Shown piece after piece: positions 51,987-62,483 of a stretch of 64,000 nucleotides of DNA (the stretch's first letter is position 1; each line of letters starts with the position of its first letter). This DNA comes from Streptomyces celluloflavus. Lineage in GTDB: Bacteria; Actinomycetota; Actinomycetes; Streptomycetales; Streptomycetaceae. Below the pieces are notes generated by a model. The model made no database searches. It had not been told where the DNA came from and was given only the letters and a program-made list of their open reading frames with translations. The DNA lies in the NCBI GenBank assembly GCA_000720995.1, contig JOEL01000019.1:1-64000 (forward strand), given 5' to 3'. The translations under genes were made by a program, and so were the position numbers.

Positions 51987-52626
51987 GGATCCCCCTGGAG
52001 ATGGTCAGGCGTCCGATCAGGACATAGGCGGCGTCGAAGAGCAGGGCGAGGACGACGATCCCGAGGGTGCCGGAGAGTACCTGGTTGAGGGCGTTGGCGC
52101 TGCCGAGCGAGGCGATACCGCGGAAGATCTCGTTGCCGAGGCCGGGGCCCGAGGCGTAGGCGGCGATGGCCGCGATACCCATCAGCATCTGGGTGGCGAC
52201 CCGGATGCCGGTGAGGATCGGCGGCCAGGCCAGCGGCAGTTCGACCTTCAGCAGCCGGGCGGTGCGCGACATCCCGATGCCCTTGGCCGCGTCCACCAGC
52301 GTGGGGTCGACACCGCGCAGTCCGACGATGGCGTTGCGGACGATCGGCAGCAGCCCGTACAGGGTCAGGGCGATGACCGTGGGAGCGACGCCGAGGCCGA
52401 CGACCGGGATCAGCAGGCCGATCATGGCCAGCGAGGGCATCGTCAGGATCGTGGCGGTCGTGGCGGTGGCGAGGTTGCCCGCCCATTCGCTGCGGTACGT
52501 GAGCACGCCGAGCGCGACGCCCAGCACGGTGGCGACCACCATGCACTGGAAGACCGCGCTGGCGTGCTGGTACGCATCCGTCAGCAGCTGGGTGTGCCGG
52601 TTGCCGACGTACTCCCAGAAGCTCAC
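51979..52626 (-). CDS. Osmoprotectant ABC transporter permease 1
   Basis: 215 residues, five or six hydrophobic segments. SFWEYVGNRHTQLLTDAYQH begins the protein; the EAA-type loop DAAKGIGMSRTARLLKVELP and TGIRVATQMLMGIAAIAAY follow. Overlaps the ATPase start by 8 bases. First transport gene of the operon and only 16 bases after the Lrp gene, so the regulator may be cotranscribed. Confidence 0.92.
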   Translation of the reverse strand: MSFWEYVGNRHTQLLTDAYQHASAVFQCMVVATVLGVALGVLTYRSEWAGNLATATTATILTMPSLAMIGLLIPVVGLGVAPTVIALTLYGLLPIVRNAIVGLRGVDPTLVDAAKGIGMSRTARLLKVELPLAWPPILTGIRVATQMLMGIAAIAAYASGPGLGNEIFRGIASLGSANALNQVLSGTLGIVVLALLFDAAYVLIGRLTISRGIRA

Positions 52627-52642
52627 TCGGCGCTCTCCTCGG

Positions 52643-53110
52643 TCAGTCCCCCGATGCCTGTTTCACCAGCGGGATGATGCGCAGTGGAACCGGGTTTTCC
52701 ATGACAATCGCGGTCGAAGCCCGCACGATGCCATCAAAACCCACGACCCGATCGATCACCCGTTGCAGATCGGCGTTGGACCTGGCGACGAGCCTGCAGA
52801 GCATGTCCCCATGTCCGGTCGTTGTATGCAGTTCAAGCACCTCCGGAACGGTCGCCAAATGGGCGCGTACGTCACCTCCTTGCCCTTGTTTGATCTCAAG
52901 TGTCGCGAATGCGGTCACGGGATAGCCGAGCGCCGCCGGGTCCACCTCCGGCCCGAACCCCCGGATCACTCCATTCGACTGAAGCCGGTCGAGTCTGGCC
53001 TGCACCGTCCCGCGCGCCACCCCGAGCCGCCGGGACGCCTCCAGCACGCCGATCCGCGGCTCGCGCGCCAGCAGCTCGATCAGCGCCCCGTCCAAATGAT
53101 CGATCGCCAT
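52643..53110 (-). CDS. hpdA: Lrp/AsnC-family regulator, HpdA-like
   Basis: 155 residues. The N-terminal HTH is LIELLAREPRIGVLEASRRL, GVARGTVQARLDRL; the C-terminal RAM ligand domain is VTAFATLEIKQGQGGDVRAH and HTTTGHGDMLCRLVARSNAD. It diverges from hppD. From recalled S. coelicolor work, the Lrp-type HpdA activates hppD in response to tyrosine or 4-hydroxyphenylpyruvate and represses itself. Two palindromes in the spacer are candidate binding sites. Confidence 0.88.
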   Translation of the reverse strand: MAIDHLDGALIELLAREPRIGVLEASRRLGVARGTVQARLDRLQSNGVIRGFGPEVDPAALGYPVTAFATLEIKQGQGGDVRAHLATVPEVLELHTTTGHGDMLCRLVARSNADLQRVIDRVVGFDGIVRASTAIVMENPVPLRIIPLVKQASGD

Positions 53111-53170
53111 CGTCGGTTCCTCCGATTCCGATGGTCATCATGTACAGATAGCCCGGCAAAACTCCCCACC

Positions 53171-54394
<1,224 letters not shown>

Positions 54395-54402
54395 TCCGCC
54401 CC

Positions 54403-54429
54403 GGGGCGGGCCGGCACCCGGCCCGCCCC
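54403..54429 (+). terminator. Hairpin terminator of hppD
   Basis: GGGGCGGGCCGG-cac-CCGGCCCGCCCC, perfect 12-bp arms, 8 bases after the stop. Confidence 0.85.
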
Positions 54430-54484
54430 GTGACCTTTGGCCGGTGATCTTCCCCGGGGCGCCCGCGGATGCGAGGCTGGCCGT

Positions 54485-55849
54485 ATGGACCTCATCGCAC
54501 ACCTGCGCGCCGGACTCCCCGCGGAAGCGATCCTCACCGACCCCGACGTCACCGGCTCCTACGCCCACGACATGGCGAGCTTCTGCGCGGCCGGCACCCC
54601 CGCCGCCGTCGTCCTGCCGCGCACCGTCGAGCAGGTCCAGCACGTCATGCGCACCGCCACCACCCTGCGCGTCCCGGTCGTCCCGCAGGGTGCGCGGACC
54701 GGCCTGTCGGGCGCCGCCAACGCCTCCGACGGCTGCATCGTGCTCTCGCTGGTCAAGATGGACCGCATCCTGGAGATCAGCCCCGTCGACCGGATAGCCG
54801 TCGTCGAACCCGGCGTCGTCAACGCCGTCCTCTCCCGCGCCGTGGCCGAACACGGCCTCTACTACCCGCCGGACCCCTCCAGCTGGGAGCAGTGCTCGAT
54901 CGGCGGCAACATCGGCACCGCCTCCGGCGGACTGTGCTGCGTCAAGTACGGCGTCACCGCCGAGTACGTCCTCGGCCTCGACATCGTCCTCGCCGACGGC
55001 CGCCTCCTGACGACCGGCCGGCGCACCGCCAAGGGCGTCGCCGGCTACGACCTCACCCGGCTCTTCGTCGGCTCCGAGGGCAGCCTGGGCATCGTCGTCC
55101 GCGCCGTCCTCGCCCTCAAGCCGGAGCCGCCGCAACAGCTCGCGCTGGCCGCCGAGTTCCCCTCCACCGCGGCCGCCTGCGAGGCGGTCTGCGAGATCAT
55201 GGCCCGCGGCCACGCCCCCTCGCTGCTCGAACTCATGGACCGTACGAGCGTCCGCGCCGTCAACGCGCTGGCCCGGATGGGCCTCCCGGACAGCACCGAG
55301 GCCCTGCTGCTCGCCGCCTTCGACACCCCCGACCCGGCCGCCGACCTCGCCGCCGTCGGCGCGCTGTGCACCGCGGCCGGCGCCACCGAGGTCGTCCCCG
55401 CCGACACCCCCGCCGAGTCCGACCTGCTGCTCCAGGCCCGCCGGCTGACCCTGACCGCCCTGGAAGGGCTCAAATCGGCCACGATGATCGACGATGTGTG
55501 TGTCCCGCGCAGCCGCCTCGCCGAGATGCTCGACGGCACCGCCGCCATCGCCGCGAAATACGACCTCACCATCGGCGTCTGCGCGCACGCCGGCGACGGC
55601 AACACCCACCCCACCGTCTGCTTCGACGCCGACGACCCCGACGAATCCCGCCGCGCCCGCGAATCCTTCGACGAGATCATGGCCCTCGGCCTGAGCCTGG
55701 GCGGCACGATCACCGGCGAACACGGCGTCGGCGTCCTGAAGAAGGAATGGCTGGCCCGCGAACTGGGGCCGGTGGGCCTGGAGTTGCAGCGCGGCATCAA
55801 GGACGTCTTCGACCCGCTGGGCATCCTGAACCCGGGCAAGCTCTTCTGA
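54485..55849 (+). CDS. FAD-linked oxidase, GlcD/D-lactate dehydrogenase-like
   Basis: 454 residues. The PCMH FAD domain is VVPQGARTGLSGAANASDGC and EQCSIGGNIGTASGGLCCVKYG, with GYDLTRLFVGSEGSLGIVV; the FAD-oxidase C domain ends in GVCAHAGDGNTHPTVCFD, GGTITGEHGVGVLKKEWLAR and FDPLGILNPGKLF. Oxidises a 2-hydroxy acid such as glycolate or D-lactate. No Fe-S partner subunits adjoin. Starts 90 bases after hppD, beyond a terminator. Confidence 0.92.
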   Translation: MDLIAHLRAGLPAEAILTDPDVTGSYAHDMASFCAAGTPAAVVLPRTVEQVQHVMRTATTLRVPVVPQGARTGLSGAANASDGCIVLSLVKMDRILEISPVDRIAVVEPGVVNAVLSRAVAEHGLYYPPDPSSWEQCSIGGNIGTASGGLCCVKYGVTAEYVLGLDIVLADGRLLTTGRRTAKGVAGYDLTRLFVGSEGSLGIVVRAVLALKPEPPQQLALAAEFPSTAAACEAVCEIMARGHAPSLLELMDRTSVRAVNALARMGLPDSTEALLLAAFDTPDPAADLAAVGALCTAAGATEVVPADTPAESDLLLQARRLTLTALEGLKSATMIDDVCVPRSRLAEMLDGTAAIAAKYDLTIGVCAHAGDGNTHPTVCFDADDPDESRRARESFDEIMALGLSLGGTITGEHGVGVLKKEWLARELGPVGLELQRGIKDVFDPLGILNPGKLF

Positions 55850-56378
55850 ACCCGGACGAGCTGGTGTGAACGGCGACGGGGCGGGCTCGTACGGGTGCGG
55901 GTGCGGCCGATTCCGGGTGCCGGGGTCCCGGGGGCGGCGGTGCGGGCCCCACGACCGGTGGCCGTCCGCCGAGCGGCGCACCGTCCAGGCCGCCCCGATC
56001 GCCCTCTCGTCGGACGCGACACCGGGACCGTCCGAGATCTGCCCCCCCACTTTGGCCTCCGATCTCCGATCTCCGGCCTTCGCCCGGAACCGACCGAGCT
56101 GACCGGCACCATCACGTTCCTGCCCCGGGCCCGCGATGGCCCACCCGGCCTCGTACGGGGCCGGGGCGGAGCGCCACCGGTCCGGCGGAGGCGGCGGAGC
56201 GCCGTCCGCGTACCGGGCCGTGTACCGGACCCCGGTACGCGCCGGGCCCGGCCGGCCGCCGCGTGGCCCGGGAGGCGGCGAACCGCCGGATGCGGCCACG
56301 GTCCCCGGGGCAGAGTATGGACGAGGACCCGCCGGGCCCCACCGGGCCGCCCATGCCCACGCAGGGAGCGATGAGCCG
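55850..56378. other. Gene-free spacer of 529 bp
   Basis: No reading frame with protein-like composition. Notable only for a small direct repeat CTCCGATCTCCGATCTCCGG around 56057-56077 and general GC-rich sequence. Confidence 0.6.
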
Positions 56379-57815
56379 ATGGCAGCGAGCGAAACGACCG
56401 AAGCCGAGTACGACGTCGTGGTCCTGGGGGCCGGGCCGCCCGGTGAGAACCTCGCCGACCGCGTCCACGCCGGCGGGCTCAGCGCGGTGATCGTGGAGAG
56501 CGAACTCGTCGGCGGCGAATGCTCCTACTGGGCCTGTATGCCCAGCAAGGCCCTGCTGCGCCCGGTCACCGCCCGCTCCGAGGCGCGCCGCGTCGCCGGC
56601 CTCAAGGACGCGGTGACCGGCCCCCTGGACGCCCCCGCCGTCCTCGCCCACCGCGACGACTTCGCCTCCCACTGGAAGGACGACGGCCAGGTGCGGTGGC
56701 TGGAGTCGGTCGGTGTCGACCTGGTGCGCGGTGTGGGCCGGCTGGACGGCCCGCGCCGGGTGGTGGTCGACGGCGGGCGGGTGCTCACCGCACGGCACGC
56801 GGTCGCGGTGTGCACCGGCAGCCGCGCGGTGATCCCCGGCATTCCGGGGCTCGCCGAGGCCAAGCCCTGGACCAGCCGCGAGGCCACCAGCGCACAGGCC
56901 GTACCGGGCCGTCTGGTGGTGGTCGGCGGCGGTGTGGTGGGCGTCGAGATGGCCACCGCCTGGCGGGCCCTGGGCGCCTCCGTCACGCTGCTGGTGCGCG
57001 GTGAGGGGCTGCTGCCCCGGATGGAACCGTTCGCCGGCCTCCTGGTCGCCGAATCGCTCGCCGAGGCCGGGGTGCTCCTCCGTACCGGCACCGAGGTGCG
57101 CGAGGTGCGCCGGGAGGCACCGGGCGGCCCGGTGACCGTCATCCTGGACTCCGGGGAGGAGATCGTCGCCGACGAGATCCTGATCGCCACCGGCCGTGCC
57201 CCGCGCACCGACGACCTCGGCCTGGAGACCATCGGCCTGGAACCGGGCTCCTGGCTGGACGTGGACGACAGCTGCCGGGTCCGGTCGGTGGCGGGCGACT
57301 GGCTCTACGGCGTCGGCGACGTCAACCACCGCGCGCTCCTGACCCACCAGGGCAAGTACCAGGCCAGGATCGCCGGCGCCGCCATCACCGCCCGCGCGCG
57401 GCAGGTGCCGGTCCTGGAGTCCGACCGGTGGGGCGCGCACGCCGCGACCGCGGACATTGAGGCCGTCCCGCAGGTCGTCTTCAGCGACCCCGAGGCCGCC
57501 TCGGTCGGCCGCACCGCCGCCGAGGCGGAACGCGCCGGCCACCGCATCCGGGTGATCGACCACGATCTGGGCGCGGTGGCCGGCTCCGCGCTGTACGCCG
57601 ACGGCTACCGCGGCCGGGCCCGGATGGTCGTCGACCTGGACCGCGAGGTACTGCTCGGCGCCACCTTCGTCGGCCTCGGCGTCGGCGAACTCCTGCACTC
57701 CGCGACGGTCGCGGTGGCCGGCGAGGTCCCCATCGAACGCCTCTGGCACGCGGTGCCCTCCTACCCGACCATCAGCGAGGTGTGGCTGCGGCTGCTGGAG
57801 GCGTACCGCGGCTGA
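56379..57815 (+). CDS. Pyridine nucleotide-disulfide oxidoreductase family flavoprotein
   Basis: 478 residues from the ATG at 56379 (GGGAG upstream). FAD fold YDVVVLGAGPPGENLADRV, redox pair in VGGECSYWACMPSKALL (C-x4-C), NAD(P) fold RLVVVGGGVVGVEMATAWRA, second FAD motif WLYGVGDVN, and the dimerisation domain from about 345. In lipoamide dehydrogenases the C-terminal active site reads HPTLSE; here the block is HAVPSYPTISE, with Tyr where the catalytic His is expected, so it is unlikely to be a true E3 enzyme. Closest in type to the MerA-like/NAD(P)/FAD oxidoreductases of actinomycetes. Substrate unknown. Confidence 0.9.
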   Translation: MAASETTEAEYDVVVLGAGPPGENLADRVHAGGLSAVIVESELVGGECSYWACMPSKALLRPVTARSEARRVAGLKDAVTGPLDAPAVLAHRDDFASHWKDDGQVRWLESVGVDLVRGVGRLDGPRRVVVDGGRVLTARHAVAVCTGSRAVIPGIPGLAEAKPWTSREATSAQAVPGRLVVVGGGVVGVEMATAWRALGASVTLLVRGEGLLPRMEPFAGLLVAESLAEAGVLLRTGTEVREVRREAPGGPVTVILDSGEEIVADEILIATGRAPRTDDLGLETIGLEPGSWLDVDDSCRVRSVAGDWLYGVGDVNHRALLTHQGKYQARIAGAAITARARQVPVLESDRWGAHAATADIEAVPQVVFSDPEAASVGRTAAEAERAGHRIRVIDHDLGAVAGSALYADGYRGRARMVVDLDREVLLGATFVGLGVGELLHSATVAVAGEVPIERLWHAVPSYPTISEVWLRLLEAYRG

Positions 57816-57830
57816 GCGCGGCCGGGCCGC

Positions 57831-57855
57831 GCCGGGCGGGCTCAGCCCGCCCGGC
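57831..57855. terminator. Bidirectional hairpin terminator
   Basis: GCCGGGCGGGC-tca-GCCCGCCCGGC, perfect 11-bp arms, between the flavoprotein gene and the convergent TPR gene. Confidence 0.85.
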
Positions 57856-57916
57856 CCGCCCCGCCTGCCGGCCGGTCACCCCGCCCGTACGGCCGACCCG
57901 GGCCGCCCGTGCGGGC

Positions 57917-58378
57917 TCAGCCGCGTCCGCCGGTGTCGGCGCCCAGCGCCGCGGCGATCCGCAGGTGCGGGGCGGCCTCGGCGGGGCGGCCCTGGCGCTC
58001 CAGGGTGCGGCCCAGCATCAGCCGGGCGTACTCCTCGACCGGATCGTGCTCCAGGACGGTGCGCAACTCGGTCTCGGCGCGCCGCAGTTGGGCCGAGTGG
58101 TAGTAGGCGCGGGCGAGCAGCAGCCGGGGGGCGACCGGCCGCGGGTCCGCGTCGACCAGACCCCGGAGGATCCGGGCCGCGGCGGTGAAGTCCTTGGCCT
58201 CGAAGAACAGCCGGGCGCGTGCCCAGCGCTCGGCGGCCGTGCCGTGCTCGTGGTAGCCGGGGGCGGAAGTGGGAGTGGGACGGGACGTGGGGGCGAGAGC
58301 GGAGTCGGAGCCGTATTCGTACCCGTGGTCGTCGGCGGTGGCGGTCGGGTCCAGGTGTGCGCGGTACGTCTCGGTCAT
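57917..58378 (-). CDS. Tetratricopeptide-repeat protein
   Basis: 153 residues. After a disordered N-terminus (~45 residues), about three TPR units: ERWARARLFFEAKDFTAAAR, PRLLLARAYYHSAQLRRAET and YARLMLGRTLERQGRPAEAA. A scaffold for protein contacts; partner unknown. Conserved in actinomycetes as a small TPR protein. Confidence 0.85.
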   Translation of the reverse strand: MTETYRAHLDPTATADDHGYEYGSDSALAPTSRPTPTSAPGYHEHGTAAERWARARLFFEAKDFTAAARILRGLVDADPRPVAPRLLLARAYYHSAQLRRAETELRTVLEHDPVEEYARLMLGRTLERQGRPAEAAPHLRIAAALGADTGGRG

Positions 58379-58457
58379 GACGGGGACAACACGGGAATTC
58401 GGTTGAATATTTCACAAGTGTGCGGGGTGACTCACCGGCGGTGGCGGCCGCCATGGC

Positions 58458-58934
58458 TCAGGCCCCGGGCTCGGGCCACTCGTCCCCGGGCCAGAGGTCG
58501 GTCGGCCACAGGTCGTCGCGGTTGGTCAGGGCGAGCAGCTCGCTCAGCTCCTTGTCGATCCCCAGGTGCTGCTGCTCGGACCCGGGCGGCACCACCCGCA
58601 GGGTGCGCTCCAGCCACGCCGAGACCGCCGCGGCCGGCGCCTCCAGCAGCGCGTCACCGTCCGGCGACGACAGCGCCACACAGACCAGGCTGCGGCCGTC
58701 CAGCTTCGTCGGCCAGACCCGCACATCCCCGTGGCCGCACGCCCGGAACACGCCCTCGACGAGCAGTTCACGGGCGAACGTCCAGTGGACGGGGGCGTCC
58801 GAGCCGATGTGGAAGGTGACATGGACGGCGTACGGGTCGTCCGCCCGGTACGTCAGCCGGGCCGGCACCGCGATGGTGCGCTCCGGCGACAGGACCAGGC
58901 CCAGTTCCAACTCTCGTTCCACCACGGTGTACAT
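58458..58934 (-). CDS. ssgG: SsgA-like protein (SALP), probably SsgG
   Basis: 158 residues from the ATG at 58934. SALP signatures: LVLSPERTIAVPARLTYRAD, DPYAVHVTFHIGSDAPVHWT, ARELLVEGVFRACGHGDVRV, LDGRSLVCVALSSPDGDALL, EAPAAAVSAWLERTLRVVPP. SALPs are unique to sporulating actinomycetes and control septum placement, spore wall and separation. The symbol is proposed because, as recalled, ssgG (SCO2924) lies near hppD and the GlcD-like gene in S. coelicolor; other paralogues cannot be strictly excluded. SsgG is linked to correct placement of sporulation septa. Confidence 0.88.
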   Translation of the reverse strand: MYTVVERELELGLVLSPERTIAVPARLTYRADDPYAVHVTFHIGSDAPVHWTFARELLVEGVFRACGHGDVRVWPTKLDGRSLVCVALSSPDGDALLEAPAAAVSAWLERTLRVVPPGSEQQHLGIDKELSELLALTNRDDLWPTDLWPGDEWPEPGA

Positions 58935-59173
58935 GCAATCCGCCTCTCTGCGCTCCCTGAACGCGTGCCCGTCAATGGGCCCACATACAGAGAGAGGCGG
59001 CAGACGCCGGATCATTACGCGACTTCGCACAACTTTTTTCACCGGTCTCTTCCAGGTGGTCGCGGCCGGGCGCCGGCGCGGACGCGACGCGGCGTCTGAT
59101 AGATGTGGACGCCGCGTTGCGGCAGACTGCACCCCACACCCACCAGGCCGAGTACAGATACGGGACTTCGGAC

Positions 59174-60817
59174 ATGAGCGCCCCTACCTCAGGATCCGCC
59201 GGCAGCCCCACGCCAGGCTTCTATCCGGACCCGTCCATCCCCGGCTATATCCGGTACTGGAACGGTGCCGCATGGGTGCCGGGCACCAGCCGGCCCGCTC
59301 CGGCCGAGGGGGAGGCGATGCCCGCGCCGCCGCCCGGCGTCACCTCCGCGTCCCCGGCGCCCGCCCCGGTCACGCCCGCGGTCGAGGAGACCGGCCCGGT
59401 CTTCCTCGACGAGGCGGCGCCCGGCGGCGCCGCGGTGCCCGTCGTACGCCGGAGCGGTGAGACGGAGACCCGACCCGCGGCATGGGACGAGCCGGGCCGC
59501 CCGCACGGCACCGGTCCGCAGGCGGCCGCCTCCTGGCAGGCCGACGCGTCCCGGCAGAGCGGCTTCGGCGGCGAGCCGGACCGCCGGATCTCGTGGGGAC
59601 CGCCCGAGGCGCCGGCCGCGCGGGGCGGGGTGCCGCCGCAGCGCGAGGAGTCCGGTGGCGGTGCTCCGGCGCCCGCCGAGTCCGCGGGCGGCGAACCGCC
59701 CGCCGCCGCGCCGCCCGCCACCCCCGCCCCGCAGGACCCCGACGTCCCGCGCGACGGGACCGTCACCATCCGTGCCGTCAACCCGGCCGCGCACACCGGC
59801 CGTCCCGCCTCCGGCGACCAGGGCACCACCGCGTTCCGTACCCCGCACCAGGAGGCCGCCGGGCCCGCCAAGGGCGGCGGGACGATGGCGTTCCGCACGG
59901 CGCCGCCCGGCGGTCCGGACCGGCCCGGTGCGCAGCCGGGCCCGCAGACCGGCCGGCAGCCGGGGCAGCCGTCCGGCCCGCCCGGCGCCGCCCCGCAGCC
60001 GCTGCCCTCCGTCGGGACCCCGCAACAGGGCCGCCCGCCCCAGTCCGCCCAGCCCCGGCAGCAGCCGTCCCCCGGGCACCCGGCTCAGCAGGCCCCGCTG
60101 CGGCAGCAGGTCCCGCCGCAGATCCCGGCACCGCAGCCGTCCGCCCAGCAGCCGGCCGCGCCGCTCCCGCCGGCCCGGCCGCACCCGGGCCGGCAGGTCC
60201 CCGGCCAGGTACCGGCCCAGGTTCCGCACGGCGGGCCCGCGGCGCCCGCCGGACAGGACGCGGGCGCCGACGGCGTCATCCCCTGGAAGCCCCCGACCGC
60301 CGATGTCTTCTTCGCGGCGGCACAGGCCGCGCAGGGCCACCCGGCCGGGCTCGGCCGCAGGTTCGCGGCCCGGCTGATCGACTCGGTGGTGCTGGGCGCG
60401 GCCGCCGCCGCGGTCGCCGTCCCGATGTGGGGCACCGCCGCGGACCATATCGACGCCAAGGTCCAGGCGGCCAAGCAGTCCGGCCGCCAGGTGACCGTCT
60501 ACCTGCTCGACGGGACCACCGCACCGGTCCTCGCCGCGGTACTGGCCGTCCTGCTGATCGGCGGTGGGCTCTACGAGGCGCTGCCGACCGCCAAGTGGGG
60601 CCGCACCCTCGGCAAGAAGCTGTGCCGGGTCCGGGTGCTGGACATCGAGAGCCACGACACCCCGCCCCTCGCCGCGGCGGTCAAGCGCTGGCTGGTGTAC
60701 GGCGTGCTCGGCATCCTGGTCATCGGGGTCGTGAACGCCCTCTGGTGCCTGTTCGACCGCCCGTGGCGGCAGTGCTGGCACGACAAGGCCGCGCGGACGT
60801 TCGTCGCCGCCGGCTGA
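59174..60817 (+). CDS. RDD-family membrane protein with DUF2510 and long Pro/Gln-rich linker
   Basis: 547 residues from the ATG at 59174. Residues 12-37 are a DUF2510 motif (PGFYPDPSIPGYIRYWNGAA, then W). About 40-375 is disordered, Pro/Ala/Gly/Gln-rich, including Q-P-rich tracts. The RDD domain (about 390-547) begins GRRFAARLIDSVVLGAAAAA with the Arg-Asp signature, then three membrane helices (LAAVLAVLLIGGGLYEAL and WLVYGVLGILVIGVVNALWC) and ends CLFDRPWRQCWHDKAARTFV. Function of RDD proteins is poorly known. Its neighbour encodes a second RDD protein. Confidence 0.9.
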   Translation: MSAPTSGSAGSPTPGFYPDPSIPGYIRYWNGAAWVPGTSRPAPAEGEAMPAPPPGVTSASPAPAPVTPAVEETGPVFLDEAAPGGAAVPVVRRSGETETRPAAWDEPGRPHGTGPQAAASWQADASRQSGFGGEPDRRISWGPPEAPAARGGVPPQREESGGGAPAPAESAGGEPPAAAPPATPAPQDPDVPRDGTVTIRAVNPAAHTGRPASGDQGTTAFRTPHQEAAGPAKGGGTMAFRTAPPGGPDRPGAQPGPQTGRQPGQPSGPPGAAPQPLPSVGTPQQGRPPQSAQPRQQPSPGHPAQQAPLRQQVPPQIPAPQPSAQQPAAPLPPARPHPGRQVPGQVPAQVPHGGPAAPAGQDAGADGVIPWKPPTADVFFAAAQAAQGHPAGLGRRFAARLIDSVVLGAAAAAVAVPMWGTAADHIDAKVQAAKQSGRQVTVYLLDGTTAPVLAAVLAVLLIGGGLYEALPTAKWGRTLGKKLCRVRVLDIESHDTPPLAAAVKRWLVYGVLGILVIGVVNALWCLFDRPWRQCWHDKAARTFVAAG

Positions 60818-60844
60818 CCCGGTCGCATCGCCGGGGCCGGGCCT

Positions 60845-60869
60845 CCCCGCGGCGCGCTCCGCCGCGGGG
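60845..60869 (+). terminator. Hairpin after first RDD gene
   Basis: CCCCGCGGC-gcgctcc-GCCGCGGGG, 28 bases after the stop. Confidence 0.65.
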
Positions 60870-60942
60870 CCGTCCGGGGCCCGCGTCCCCCGAACGGCCT
60901 TCGCCGGATGCGGCGGACCGCCGTACGGGGTCGACTCGGGCC

Positions 60943-61725
60943 ATGAGTACCGACCAGCCCGGTGCCGGCTCCGGTGAACCGCCGGCGGACGAACCGTTCC
61001 CGAAGAGGCCGCAGGAACCGCCGCCGGGCGGCCCTCCCGCCGGCGGCTCTCCGTACGGCGGCGGCACGGGCGCCGAGGGCGGCGGCGCCCCGCCCCCTGG
61101 TGGTGCGCCTCCGCCCGGTGGTGCTCCGCCCCCGCCCCCGCCCCCGCCCCCGCCCGGCGGTGCGCCGCCCCCACCTCCGCCGCCCCCCGGTGGTGCCCCG
61201 CCGCACTACGGGGGAGGCCCGTACGGCGGTACTCCGTACGGCGGGCAGTACGGTGCGGCCGATCCGCTCGCCGGGATGCCGCCGCTGGCGAACCGCGGCC
61301 GGCGGCTGGTGGCGCGGATCATCGACTTCATCATCGTCGCCGTACCGGTCGCCGTGATCATGAACGTCCTGGTGGGCTGGGTGGATTACACCAGCACCAG
61401 CAGCGACCAGAACGGCAAGCAGGCGACGGTCTCGGGCGTCACCCTGCTCGTGTACTTCCTCTACGAGGGCCTGATGCTGACCACGCGCGGCCAGACCGTC
61501 GGCAAGATGGCGATGAAGATCCGGGTCGCGATGCTGGCGAACGGGGCGGTGCCGGCCGGTCCGCCCGGCTGGATCCGGGCCGCCGTCTATTCGGTCCCGG
61601 AGATCGTGCCGTGCTGCGGCTTCGTCTTCTGGCTCATCAATGTCCTGTGGTGCACCTGGGACAAGCCCTACCAGCAGTGCCTGCACGACAAGGCGGCCAA
61701 GACCGTGGTGGTCTCCGCGGTCTGA
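60943..61725 (+). CDS. RDD-family membrane protein with polyproline N-terminus
   Basis: 260 residues from the ATG at 60943. Residues 1-110 are Pro/Gly-rich with two runs of eight to ten consecutive Pro (GGAPPPPPPP blocks, bases 61126-61200). RDD domain from about 116: NRGRRLVARIIDFIIVAVPV, LVYFLYEGLMLTTRGQTVGK, and VPCCGFVFWLINVLWCTWDK, ending QQCLHDKAAKTVVV. The polyproline tracts would be expected to need EF-P for translation. Paralogue of the preceding RDD gene. Confidence 0.92.
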   Translation: MSTDQPGAGSGEPPADEPFPKRPQEPPPGGPPAGGSPYGGGTGAEGGGAPPPGGAPPPGGAPPPPPPPPPPGGAPPPPPPPPGGAPPHYGGGPYGGTPYGGQYGAADPLAGMPPLANRGRRLVARIIDFIIVAVPVAVIMNVLVGWVDYTSTSSDQNGKQATVSGVTLLVYFLYEGLMLTTRGQTVGKMAMKIRVAMLANGAVPAGPPGWIRAAVYSVPEIVPCCGFVFWLINVLWCTWDKPYQQCLHDKAAKTVVVSAV

Positions 61726-61734
61726 CCCGCGGCA

Positions 61735-61753
61735 CGGGGCCGGACCGGCCCCG
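61735..61753. terminator. Bidirectional palindromic terminator
   Basis: CGGGGCCGG-a-CCGGCCCCG between the convergent RDD and small membrane protein genes. Confidence 0.65.
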
Positions 61754-61759
61754 CACCGA

Positions 61760-62086
61760 CTAGCGCGCGTGCGGGCCGACGCGGGCCTCGGTGGCGCCGG
61801 CCGGCTGTGCGACGCGGGCGGACGGGATGCGGCCGGCGGGCGACGGGCGGGGCGGCAACGCGGCCGGTGCGGCGGGGGAGTCGGCGTGGGCGGCCCGGCG
61901 GCGGGCGCGCGACCTCAGCGGCATCGGCACCGTCAGGGCGACGAGCACCCCGATGCCGAGCCCGGCGAGCGCGATGACCGCGACCCCGATGCCGGTCTCC
62001 GTCCGGGAGAGCAGCAGCATCACGAGGGTGGAGAGAAAGACGGTGGCCGAACCGTAGACGAGCTGGGCGGGGGTCGGACGAGGCAT
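61760..62086 (-). CDS. Small membrane protein, two helices
   Basis: 108 residues. Two hydrophobic segments, YGSATVFLSTLVMLLL and VAVIALAGLGIGVLVAL, are followed by a basic RSRARRRAAH stop-transfer and a Pro/Ala-rich cytoplasmic tail. No family recognised, but the pattern (PAQLVYGSATVFLSTLVMLL) is typical of conserved Streptomyces proteins near RDD genes. The 397-bp spacer to its right (62087-62483) holds promoters only. Confidence 0.7.
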   Translation of the reverse strand: MPRPTPAQLVYGSATVFLSTLVMLLLSRTETGIGVAVIALAGLGIGVLVALTVPMPLRSRARRRAAHADSPAAPAALPPRPSPAGRIPSARVAQPAGATEARVGPHAR

Positions 62087-62483
62087 GGCGTAATCCGTCC
62101 TCGGAACGTCGGCAGGGGGGCGGTCGACAGGAACGCACGTGCGGTGAGCCTAGGGACGTTACTTCCCGGGCGGAACGGCGAGTAAGCGTGACCTAATCCA
62201 CGGTTCCGGCGCACGGGGGGCGCACGGAGCCGCCCGGTCGCCGCGAAACATTCTGCGCGGACCGGTGGAACCCCTGCTGGGGACGGGGGCGCATGACCGG
62301 CGGGCATATCCCCCCGGAGTTGCCGGGCGGCCGTCGCGCGCCGCGCGGCCGTGCCCGGCCGGTGTGACGCGCGGGCCGGACAACGTACTTCGATGACGTG
62401 CCCAAGTCAAGATCTGTCTTTTCTCCCATGCTTCCGGTCGAATTTCCCGGACACAGACCGTTCGAAGGGGAGGAAAGCATCAA

